Below, piece by piece: positions 1 to 9,819 of a DNA stretch of 64,000 bases; the first letter of the stretch is position 1, and each line of letters starts with the position of its first letter. The position numbers and the translations under genes are program-made. Origin of the DNA: Lineus longissimus (lineage: Eukaryota > Nemertea > Pilidiophora > Heteronemertea > Lineidae). The DNA lies in NCBI RefSeq assembly GCF_910592395.1, contig NC_088313.1, positions 11,136,937 to 11,200,936 on the forward strand, given 5' to 3'. The notes below the pieces were generated by a model. It was not told the DNA's origin, made no database searches, and saw nothing but the letters and a program-made list of their open reading frames with translations.

Positions 1-87
1 ACTCTTAGCAATCACACGATATTGATCTTGTTGATGTCATAGACAATTATTGGTTGGATCATAAACTTATATATACTGCCCTGTCTT

Positions 88-737
88 ATTACAGTTAGCA
101 CCAGTACGTCAGTCAGAAATCTGGGTGTCTTTTTTGAAGAACACATGTCAATGAAAACTCATGTCAGTAAAGTCTGCTCTAGAGCTTTCTTTGGCCTCTA
201 CAAGATTCGTCAGATTCGCGGGTTTCTGACTGTCGGCACCACCAAAACCCTGGTGCATGCGTTTGTTACATCTCACTTGGACTACTGCAATGCTCTCCTC
301 TACGGCATCACGGAACAGCAGTATGGTAGGTTGCAGCGTGTTTTGAATGCTGCAGCCAGGGTTACATGCTTGATCCCCAAGTTTGACCGTATCAGTCCGG
401 TTCTGATGCGGCTCCATTGGCTCCCTGTCAAGGCAAGGGTTGAGTTTAAGATACTCTTGCTCACCAACAAGGCAGTCCATGGAGCGGCACTGGCTTACCT
501 GACTGATATGGTACAACGCCGACGTGGGTCAGCCTATTCCCTCAGGGCTGATGCCGCTTTCCTTCTACAGGAGCCACGCACCAAGTGCATACGTTTTGGT
601 GACAGATACTTCTACAAGGCGGCGCCACTCCTATGGAATGGGCTGCCCACACACATTAGACTTGCGGAGTCAAAGGCAGCTTTTGGAATGATGATAAAAG
701 CACACCTTTTTCGAGTGTATTTCAAAGGCGCCTGAGA
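88..737 (+). pseudogene. 5'-truncated L2/CR1-like LINE reverse transcriptase C-terminus
   Basis: This is the last part of a non-LTR retrotransposon ORF2. The frame is open from about position 88, before the first ATG at 145, to the stop at 735. Recognisable elements are LDYCNALLYG, a run like LQRVLNAAARV, the LHWLPVKARVEFK block and a C-terminal LWNGLPTHIR block. Together they are characteristic of the post-catalytic part of L2/CR1-clade reverse transcriptases. The catalytic YADD region, endonuclease and ORF1 are absent, as expected for a 5'-truncated insertion. A TTTGATTGAT tail follows at once. It cannot move by itself. The open frame suggests a fairly recent copy. Confidence 0.85.
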
Positions 738-779
738 GTTGGTGAAATTTTTCACTAAATTTGGGCGCTTTAGAAATGT

Positions 780-807
780 CATATTTGATTGATATTTGAT
801 TGATTAT
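780..807 (+). repeat. LINE 3' tail of TTTGATTGAT repeats
   Basis: Short imperfect repeats of TTTGATTGAT lie about 45 bp after the LINE stop codon. L2/CR1-type elements commonly end in short tandem repeats rather than poly(A), so this probably marks the 3' end of the insertion. Confidence 0.6.
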
Positions 808-900
808 TACTTGACATCAATACACGTCTAAAAAAGTCTTCATACCTGATTGTGTTCACCATATTCACCTCTAAATTAAGCATGATCCTGCCAACTAAAA

Positions 901-940
901 GATGTATACGGTGAGCACAATGGCCCCTGGCCGTTTCATT
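901..940 (+). repeat. 3' terminus of family A (Helentron-like) repeat
   Basis: This carries the family's 3' signature: TACGGTGAGC followed by a small hairpin built on GGCC-CCT-GGCC and then GTTTCATT. The same 3' end is seen at 8473-8512, 43480-43519 and, degraded, near 33781-33816 and 58604-58640. The next base begins repeat R, so repeat R abuts the element end here. Confidence 0.6.
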
Positions 941-1322
941 TTCAATCCACGATTGCAGGTCACCTGATTTTCGAGATTTCACGGGAAATGAAATTGTAAA
1001 CAAACGCATGTGTGCAGTTCAAATGTAAACAAAAATGTATTTTTGGTACTTTTGGTTGCTGGACTTGGGTTTTCCCGCAGTTAGGAGCTGGGGTCAAATT
1101 GGTGGTCTATTGTGCTGTTTTAGTCAGAGGTAGCCCTTGATTATGAAGGGATTTTCAAATTAAGGTGACCATGGTCTTTCTATGTGCTCAGCTCACCACA
1201 GCTTTCAATACTTGATGTATCTGATGAGGCGCGCCGAACCTGACATGGCCTTACCAAGGAGCTGCTCACGGTGCTGAACTTCTAACTTGCCCTGTCGACT
1301 AAGTGCCTTTTTGGCCGAGACA
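941..1322. repeat. Dispersed repeat R, uninterrupted copy
   Basis: This segment of about 380 bp recurs at 60701-61086 with a few percent divergence and small indels. Shared landmarks are TCAATCCACGATTGCAGG at the start and TGCTCACGGTGCTGAACTT and GGCCGAGACA at the end. No coding potential was seen. The copy serves as the empty-site reference for the Polinton insertion at 61087: here GGCCGAGACA continues with TTGCTACATG. Confidence 0.75.
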
Positions 1323-2218
1323 TTGCTACATGTAAGAGGAGCACGCATTTTGAATTTATAGTAGTGATAGTACAATTGGTTCGAGCCATTTGGAAGCCGA
1401 CATGTGAAGGACTATCTGGGTTCTCCTTCTCCGTATAAAAAGGGGCATATTGCTGACTAAGGAACAAGGCATATTGACATTGCCTCATCATCTCTATGGG
1501 ACCAATTGATACTTTTATATGCACGCATACATCATGCCATTTCAGGGTCCGAGTCTGTGGACAATTGGTTTGATTAATTTGTCTCTTCGATTTTATTGCA
1601 TTAGATTTTCATCGCAATTCAATCTATTCAAGATATAGCCAATTTGAACCTGTCTGCGCCAAGGATAGATTGGTTCCAGATCGACTCACTAGGGATACGC
1701 AGTAGAGCATAATGTCATGAAAAACGACCCTTTGTATTGTTAATTCTAATCACCTGCAGGACAGGTCAATTTCTCTCAATAAAATTAATTTTGTTGACTC
1801 CTGTAATCTCTACCTTATTAAAAAAAAAAGAGAGTGGTGTTAGTCCCAAACTGGTAATTTCTATTTATTTTGACCTCTGTTAAATCAGGATACCTCTCAA
1901 TTACAGACAGCATTTTGTATCCTTGTGCTGTACAACCCAGCCTGGACATACCACAGTTGCCCATGGAGAAGTCTCATCCTCTCTGACACTTCTTTTCTGT
2001 AAAGCTACCGATACAACATACTGAACTAGGGATATCTTCCGTTGCCTCCTGTAATATTTACATACCATGGCTGATTAGTTCAATCATATTTCATCCAGCT
2101 GGCAGCTCTGCATTGGAAATTTTAGTGGTATAACGTGTTCTCTTGACCTTCAAACAGTCAGTAGTATAAAGCCGATATTTACTACTTTATACCCTCAGTC
2201 CTATGTTATTTGGTCATC
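1323..2218. other. Unannotated stretch
   Basis: No convincing ORF, RNA gene or terminal repeat was found. The stretch is AT-rich with short homopolymers, including a run of nine A at about 1820. Nothing here can be assigned. Confidence 0.4.
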
Positions 2219-2253
2219 CAGCTGAGCGCCAGGCCCTTGAGCCTCTTGTTCAT
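2219..2253 (+). repeat. 3' terminus of family B (pearl/DINE-like) repeat
   Basis: AGCTGAGCGCCAGGCCC is followed by GAGCCTCTTGTT, forming a GGCCC/GAGCC-type hairpin. A matching end with a CCCTCGGGCCTC hairpin is at 58964-58993. The design, an inverted GAGC-type motif then a small 3' hairpin, parallels family A but the sequence differs. Confidence 0.5.
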
Positions 2254-2767
2254 TTTGTCATTCATATTCATCGTTAAGGTATTTCAAACTTCTCTTTTCT
2301 CGGTCTAATAAATCTGTTATTCGTCGTTTCTCCCCAGGATAAGTTTCTTGGTCGTAATCGTATTGTTCATCAAGTAGTGCAATCTTATTAATAAATCTGG
2401 TGCTCATTTCAGCCATCTTTTTCTCATTGAGTTCTAGTGTCTTCATTTCTCTAGCATCTCTGGACCCAAATTCTTCTACTAAGTCTATGTTGCAGTCAAT
2501 ACTGTCTCCATTAATGATTGATTTAGAATGTCTCCATCTAAACTTTGATCATCACTCCTTTACTCCATTACTCCACTCCATTACATCTTCGATTTGACTT
2601 ACTAAATTTGATCTCTGTTCTGTTGGTCTGTTGATTTGGGTTTTTGTCGGTGAAGGTGGTCGTAATTCATGAACAATCTCCTGCATTTGAATTTGTTTTT
2701 GTGATTTTACTTCAGTTGATTGGCCACTGGAAGCTATCTATTAAGGAAATCAGCTGCATCTTTTCTC

Positions 2768-2820
2768 TGTTGTTCTTTGGCTCACCATCTAGGTGAGTCT
2801 ACACAATACCACAGTGTGCG
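2768..2820 (+). repeat. 5' end fragment of family A repeat
   Basis: GGCTCACC, then a GTGAGTCTACACAATACC-like stretch and CAGTGTGCGTCGG, match the 5' end of the full copy at 6814. The family body is missing. A Harbinger-like sequence follows within 40 bp, so only the first 50 or so bases survive. Confidence 0.55.
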
Positions 2821-2858
2821 TCGGCCATTTTTACAACAATTTTGCAACAAGCCCTTCA

Positions 2859-3527
2859 AGGCCCTGTGTACATTAGCAACAAAATTGCAACAAATTAGCA
2901 ACATTTTTACAACATGTTGGTAAATTGTTGCAAACTTTTTAGTGGGAACAAAGGGAAATAGGTATTTTGGAGGGAAAATGGATGATTCCAAGGAGAGAAG
3001 ATGTGTTTTGAGTGCTTCTGCAGCAATTTTAGCTGTCATTGTTGAGAGACGGAAGAGGCGGCGAAATAACCAAAGAGAATATGGACCAGGCCCTGGATCA
3101 AAATGAGGGTGGATCATGGGGCATACCACTGCCTGTTAAAGGAGTTGCGGCTGACTGACAAGCCATCATACAAAAACTTCCTGCGAATGGATGAAACTTC
3201 TAGAAAAGGTTTCATCACCCTCCGAAGCAAGACACTCACTTGAGAGTTGCTGTACCTGCTTCTTGTTCAAGTCACATGACCTCTGGTAGATCACATGACA
3301 CAAATCCTATTTCTGATTGGCTGAAGAGTTTGCAACATTTTTACAACATGCAACAAAGAATTGCATTGCATTTAATTTGCAACAATTTTACAACAATTTT
3401 ACAACATGTTGTAAATGCAAGACGCGTTTTGCTCTGTACACACTACGCAACATTTTTGCAACATTTGTTGCAACTGGAAATGTTGTAAAAATGTTGCTAA
3501 TATTTTACTAGTGTGCACAGGCCTTCA
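2859..3527 (+). mobile_element. Non-autonomous Harbinger-like element with GCAACA iterons
   Basis: The ends are inverted: GGCCCTGTGTACATTAGCAAC on the left, and on the right the complement of a GGCCTGTGCACACTAG start followed by ATTAGCAAC. Both subterminal zones are packed with GCAACA/TTTACAACA words (2880-2935 and 3330-3500). Between them lies a degraded Harbinger transposase first exon (3005-3235). I could not settle the target-site duplication; a 3-bp TTC or 4-bp TTCA repeat is possible. The element is probably a deletion derivative of an autonomous PIF/Harbinger transposon. Confidence 0.55.
3005..3235 (+). pseudogene. PIF/Harbinger transposase N-terminal exon remnant
   Basis: Read on the plus strand with small frame changes, this encodes a basic stretch like VERRKRRRN followed by DHGAYHCLLKELRL and SYKNFLRMDE. 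The HGAYH...LLxELRLxD...NFLRM pattern is the conserved N-terminal block of PIF/Harbinger transposases. The complete transposase at 50684-51002 has the same block. No catalytic DDE exon follows, and frames are broken around 3100, so it is a remnant. Confidence 0.65.
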
Positions 3528-4415
3528 GGCAATAATAGAGTTGGGTAGAGAAAAGAGAGAAAGAAATTTCAAAGGAGCAATATCTGAGAGACTTGTACTT
3601 AACACTTTGAAGCCCAGGCACAGTCATGTCGTGCTGGCCAAACATGGCTGAATGCCCAGTCACAGACCTACTCGTAAGAGCATATTAGCCTATTTTCAAT
3701 CTGTCTTGACGGTCTCCTGGCTTTCAGTGTCCCCTCCTGAACATAACTGATGAAACTAACGATCATTTACAAATAAATTGACAGCCGCAGCAGACAATGT
3801 TTAGTTCTGTGGCGGCCGTAAAGAGGGCCTCAATGACACATGTCAAAATCCTGTGTATCATACAGTCGAACACTACCATTAAGATGTTGGACGACAATTT
3901 GGGGGCCAAAACCCCAATAAACTTTGTATATATGTTTGAACATTGTTTCTCTTCCCTTGGAGTTCTGTTAGGAGTTACAAAATAAAACTCTTTTCTCAAT
4001 CTGGTGACTTTGTTGGCTAAAAACAGTTTTCGATAACTTTCAAATTACACAATTTCACAGGAAATTTGGACAAAACATACAGACAGGGTGACATTGAGAA
4101 TATATAGACTTTTTATACATCAACAGAAAGAGCTTGGATAGCTGATTACAATGGTGTAATTGGAAAATCCAGGAATAACTGACTGCGCTGGAAGAAGGCA
4201 TCCGGGGCTGTGACCTATACAAACGCAAATCAACTATGAAGAAAGATCAAGTTGATCAAGTACAGAGAACTAACAGATTTCCTATCTAATTCACCAACCT
4301 ACCAACTGCATAAACCAATCACCGAAAAATTCACTTTCCGAAAAACATTGGTGGTCTTACGTGGACCAAAAACTTCAGATACATTTCATCTGTCATTGAT
4401 TTTTTTTCAAAGATG
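3528..4415. other. Unannotated stretch
   Basis: No supported gene. Only short chance ORFs and no clear terminal repeats were seen. Confidence 0.35.
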
Positions 4416-5940
4416 GAGGTCTATACGCTGATAGGAGAAGAATACAAGAAACTGAAATTAAAAAAATGAAATGGCCAAGAGCCATTGTGCTCAGCGTATA
4501 GATATTTGGTGGTTAGGAATTCATCCTAGTTAAGAAACAAGCTTCATGTATAGTATATAGGTCAAACCAAAGTCGGTACGACATGTGATGTATCGTTGCT
4601 AGGAGTAACTACCATACAAATATCATCGAAAACTAGAATTGTCATTTGAGCCTTGCCAGACTCTGGAGTATCCACCACAGTGAGGCGTTGGTGTGTCAGG
4701 CTGTGCGTAAACCCCTTACTGTTGAAATGTGAACATTTTGGGGACATCTAGGCTTGAAACGCATTTTTTCAACGAGTAGCAATTTTGCTAACCAAAGTCC
4801 GAAATGGATTCGTTTTGGAAATTGATTAGCAACTGTCTACAATTTACAGCAATTTCTAAAGCATGACAAAATAATACCCCTTCACCTAAAAAGCCCAAAG
4901 CAAAGTCCATAATTGCTATGTGTAAGAAGTTAAAATCTCCCGCCAATGAGACCAAGACGTCATGATTAAGGTAAAAAGAAACATTTTGAAAATCACTCGA
5001 AACTCGTTGATTGTGTTGTTACAGACATAAGAAACAGTCATTATATGTTGTTTAGAACAGATTAAATACGATCCAAAACATTTGAAAGATTTAGGGCGAG
5101 TTTGCTTGTGTCAAATCGGCAAAATCGATGTACAACATACACTATGTAGATACATTGTAGATCATCGCTGTATAGACACCATGCAATAATGAACACAAAC
5201 CCGTACCTGGACTCGGTGTCAGTAGACAGACCGCAAAATAGCATACATCTTATACACCGTAAGGATGTGTAACTGCTTTAAGGTACCGTGGTACCGGTTG
5301 AGATAGAGGTTTGTTCTATGTATTGCCTCTATGTACTCCTCTGTGTATTGCAATTGCACTTTTGCACTGGAATATATTTTTTTCAAGTCACTATAAAGCG
5401 AGATATTGAATGTTTTCCGTTTTTTAGTTTTGGCCCCCTGGTGGCCAAGTCGAGAATCAGATCGGATCGAAATTCAGTGTCTGAGGTAACATGCCATAGT
5501 TACACTGAAACGGCCAATTTATGTCATTTTACCTATGTGACCTTGAAAATTTGAACAAATCAAAACCCGTATGATATGTGATGTATCCTTGCTAGAAGAA
5601 CCTACCATCAACATTTTATCGAAATCGAGTCACTCTTAAGAGAGATATCACACTTTTTAGGTTTCCGCCTCTGGCCCCATGGTGGCCAAGTCAAGAATCA
5701 GAATGGACCGAAATTCATTGTCAGAGCTAACATGACATACTGAGTCATGTGTAGCAAATTTCAAGTTAATAAATTTAGCAGTTAGGAAAGGTGCCATAGT
5801 TACACCCAAACGGCCAATTTACACCATTTGACCTCTGTGACCTTGAAAATTATGTCAAATTAAAAGCCCATAGGATATGTGATGTATCTTCGCTAGGAGT
5901 AACTATCATAAACATTTCTCCGAAAACAAGTCACTAACTA
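4416..5940 (-). repeat. Family A copy on the minus strand
   Basis: Reading the minus strand, the family A 3' end (CTATACGCTGAGCACAATGG, then a GGCC-like hairpin) lies at about 4466-4505. Two diverged monomers with the landmark GGCCACCAGGGGGCC (seen here as its complement) are at about 5430 and 5680. A further CTATACGCTGAT at 4420 lies inverted to the end. The 5' terminus was not recognised, so this copy is incomplete or decayed. Confidence 0.55.
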
Positions 5941-6813
5941 GAACTGAGATTTCACAGGAGGACCTGTGAATTCATGACTACAGGGTTGTTTTGAGCGGGC
6001 GATATCGTAAGAGTTGGTCTTGAGTATGGGGACCTGAAGATCTGTGAGGCACCTGGGGAGAGAAGACTAGTTGAACGATGGGATCTGACACGGACACTAC
6101 TATTGATCTCATTATATGAATACCATTTAATTGAAAACAAGTGAAAAACAGATCATATCATATTCGTGGGCATAAATTAAATTAGGAGTGCGGGAACAAG
6201 GTTTTTTTAGCAGGAGGAAAGCGAGAACATTTTGCGCCGTCGTATTCCGATTTGACTGGTTAGTGGTGAAATCTGCTTTTACTTTTGCAAATTAACATAT
6301 TCGTTTTTCTAGTTCTAACATTGTCTGAATTAAAGATGCTTTCCCAATGCTTGACTGGTCTGGCAAAAGGCATTGCCAGGAAAACGTGACTTCATTTTGG
6401 CCATTCTTCTTACCGTACGACCTCCCTCTCCGTAAAACTTCCTGACATGGTGTGAAGTGGGAGGGCGCACAATGGAAACCACACTACAGCGATGTTAATA
6501 GTTTCTATTTATAGAATTCAGCGGCAGAGATTTTAAGCACGGAAAAAGTAGATTAACTCGGCTAATCTCAATGGATTTTACCCAGGAATGTTTTCAAGGC
6601 GAGAGAAACATCTGATTTAAGTACTGCGCGTATTAGATTTCATGTTCATGCCGAAGATTGGCCTAAAACGTGGACGAAAGGAGTGAATTATCGAGTGTTG
6701 GAGAGGGCACGTGATTGGACAAGAAACCTGAGCGAAAACAATACTGACTCCAGCTCCCACAGAGGGAGGAGCTAGAGTCATAATGAGCAAAATATAGCAC
6801 GTTTTACCTTTTT
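5941..6813. other. Unannotated stretch
   Basis: No supported gene. Only short chance ORFs were seen. Confidence 0.35.
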
Positions 6814-6867
6814 GGCTCACCGTAGGGGAGTCTATACAATACCGCAGTGTCCGTCGTCCGTCGTCGT

Positions 6868-6944
<77 letters not shown>

Positions 6945-8512
6945 CGTCGTATCCTAGTTCAAAAACAGTGGCACGTTTCTTAACCGCTAGGCCTATGAAC
7001 TTAAAACTTTGTACACATGACCCCCTAGGTCAGATGACCCGTGACACTAAATTTCTGTCCGATCTGATTCTCTACTTGGCCACCAGGGGGCCAAATGTGG
7101 ATATCTAAAAAGTGTGATATCTCGCTTATTAGTGGCTTGTTTTCGATGAAACTTGTGTTGTAGGTACTCATAGCAAATATACATCTTATATCATACGGGT
7201 TTTTAATTTGACCTACTTTTCAAGGTCACAGAGGTCATGTGGCGTAAATTGGCCGTTAGAGTGTAAACTATGGCACGTTTCTTTACCACTAAAGTTATGA
7301 ACTTGAAACTTGGTACATATAACCCCCTATATCACATAGCATCTGGTGCTGAATTTCAGTTTGATCTGATTCTCAACTTTGCCACCAGGGGGCCAAAAGT
7401 GGAAATCTAAAAAGTGTGATATCTCGCTTATAAGTGACTTGTTTTCGATAAAATTTTTATGGTAGGTACCCTTAGGAAGAATACATCACATATCTTACGG
7501 GTTTTCAATTTGACCTACTTTTCAAGGTCACAGAGGTCATATGGCGTAAATTGGCCGTTAGAGTGTAAACTATGGCACGTTTCTTAACCACTAAAGCTAT
7601 GAACTTGAAACTTGGTACATATAACCCCCTATATCACATAGCCTCTGGTGCTGAATTTCAATTTGATCTGATTCTCAACTTTGCCACCAGGGGGCCAAAA
7701 GTGGAAATCTAAAAAGTGTGATATCTCGCTTATAAGTGACTTGTTTTCGATAAAATTTTTATGGTAGGTACCCTTAGGAAGAATACATCACATATCTTAC
7801 GGGTTTTCAATTTGACCTACTTTTCAAGGTCACAGAGGTCATATGGCGTAAATTGGCCGTTAGAGTGTAAACTATGGCACGTTTCTTAACCACTAAAGCT
7901 ATGAACTTGAAACTTGGTGCATATAACCCCCTACATCAGATAACCTCTGATGCCAAATTTTGGCTCGATCTGATTCTTTATTCGGCCACCAGGGGGCCAT
8001 AATGGAAAAAGTAAGAAGTGCAATATCTTGCTTATTTTTAGTGATTCTTTTTCAATAATATTTTTATGGTAGGTTCTCCTAGCAAGGATACATCACATGA
8101 GTTTTTGATCTGACCTGCTTTTCAAGGTCACAGAGGTCAAATGGCGTAAATTTGTCGTTTGATTGTAACTATGGCACGTTTCTTAACCACTAAAGCTTTG
8201 AACTTGAAATTTGATACACATGACTCCCTACGTCATGTAACCTCGGACACCGAATTTCGATCTGATCTGGTACTCAACTCGGCCACCAGGAGGCCAAAAC
8301 TAAAATAGGTAAAAAGTGCAATATCTCGTTTATCATTGACTTGTTTTTGATGATATTCTTATGGTACTTACTCCAAGCAACGATACATCACATGTCATAC
8401 CGACTTTGGTTTGACCTATATACTATACATGTACAATGTGTCTTAATCTGGATGAATTACAAAGCACCAAATATCTATACGGTGAGCACAATGGCCCCTG
8501 GCCGTTTCATTT
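6814..8512 (+). mobile_element. Complete family A element (Helentron/DINE-like, minisatellite-bearing)
   Basis: The 5' end is GGCTCACCGTAGGGGAGTC. The 3' end is TACGGTGAGCACAATGG, a GGCC-CCT-GGCC hairpin and GTTTCATT. CTCACCGTA near the 5' end and TACGGTGAG, set back about 30 bp from the 3' end, are inverted copies: asymmetric inverted repeats with a 3' hairpin. Inside are a CGT microsatellite and about five monomers of roughly 300 bp (starts near 6967, 7266, 7568, 7869 and 8167). This is the known layout of non-autonomous Helentrons such as DINE-1 and mollusc pearl elements. No protein is encoded. The class assignment is inference from structure. Confidence 0.65.
6854..6950 (+). repeat. (CGT)n microsatellite
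   Basis: About 95 bp of nearly pure CGT trinucleotides lie between the family A 5' end and its first monomer. The same position holds CCGTCGTCGTCC-like short runs in the copies at 36970 and 37220. Translated, it gives a poly-arginine run that is not a real protein. Confidence 0.95.
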
Positions 8513-9760
8513 AGTTTTGGCCCCCTGGTGGCCAAGTCAAGAATCAGATCAAAATTAAAGTGGGGTTTGCCAAAGCATTCTCCGTGGGATTCACCATTTA
8601 GTTTACTATCATTCTCTCACAGTTTGTAAATGGCTGGAATGATAATTGGTGCTGTAGTAAACCAGGGTTGTCAGTAAGGGTTTGAGTAGGTGGCCAGTTT
8701 TGAAAAGTAGGTGGCCTTTGGCGTGTTTGGGGCTCATGCTAGAGGGGGCATAGCCCCCTAGGTGCACCAGAAGTGCGTGCCCAGGGGGCCCTCCCCCAAA
8801 ATTTTGAAATCTAGATACTCTGAGATTCAATTTCAGCCCTATTTGAAGCACTGAATGAACTAGTGGGAGGGAGGCAATAAGCTGTGCAATTTCAAGTCCC
8901 TTGGTAGGCATACTTTAAAAAAAGCAAAGTTTTACTCGGATATCACGTAGCCCAAGAGCGTTATTTACACTCTCCTATTGCAAGCTGGTGGAGGTAATAA
9001 AAACGTGAATATTAATGAGCATGGAGTCATGACCCAATCACGTGCACAGCAGCTGGTCGGGTTGGTATAGAATGTGGAGCGGCCCGGCCCGGTGACCGGC
9101 TTTTGCATGGGCCGGAGTTAACTTCGCAAATATGTACTTTCTCATATCAAAGTAACCATAAATCAACAAAAGGATGAAGTTTGATGACATACGAATGATA
9201 TATTGTCAGAAATAAACAATTTTAACACTGGCGGGAGTTGAGGAACACCGCGAGGTGTACAAGCGCAATACATACATGTACTTCAGTAATTGAACACCCC
9301 CCCCCCCCCCCTGCTAGTTGCCGACGAGACTTGAGCAACAAAGGTAGCACAGTACTGGTCAGAAGACACATTGAATTTGGATAGCGTGCATCCTGCTTTG
9401 CATGCTTAAAAACAGTTTAATGTCAATTTTTTGCCATTATTGGGTATTATTGGAATCTGTGACACCAATAAATCATAAATTTGACCTGATTCAAGTTGGT
9501 ACAGTACTGGTCAGATCATGCATAGAAGTAGAATAACCTGCACGCTGCTCCATATGGGCATATTTTCCAGGGAATTTGGGGGCTTTGTGGTATATACTAG
9601 GTGTTTGAGGCTCAGGGTGTGATTATTTTATCAATTTGTCCACTGTGCAGCTTACTAATCACATTTATTTGGACTTTTTATTCCTTTTTCTTCTTGTCCC
9701 TCCCATATCTTCTGCAGCTAGCTGTTGTATAAGCTTATGCAAAATGCAAATTATTCTAAA
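8513..9760. other. Unannotated stretch with a repeat fragment and a poly-C run
   Basis: The first 40 bp hold a minus-strand family A fragment (GGCCCCCTGGTGGCC). A run of about 15 C lies at 9296-9311. No supported gene was seen before the Helitron terminus. Confidence 0.4.
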
Positions 9761-9790
9761 CTAGCAAAATACCCACCCGATGGGTGGGTC
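9761..9790 (-). other. Helitron 3' terminal hairpin and CTAG
   Basis: ACCCACC and GGTGGGT form an uninterrupted stem with a short loop at 9771-9789. It is separated from the terminal CTAG by an A/T-rich spacer. In Helitrons this hairpin marks the end of rolling-circle transfer. Confidence 0.85.
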
Positions 9791-9819
9791 TGTGGAGGGT
9801 GGCAAGTCCGGGTTGTTGT

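Noticed and set aside
6812-7108. ORF with a long poly-arginine run
   Set aside because: It is the (CGT)n microsatellite and first monomer of a family A repeat read in one frame. The run is a by-product of the trinucleotide repeat.
6856-8512. CRISPR-like array
   Set aside because: The repeated units are about 300 bp and almost wholly similar, with no short repeat/unique spacer alternation. The context is an animal genome.
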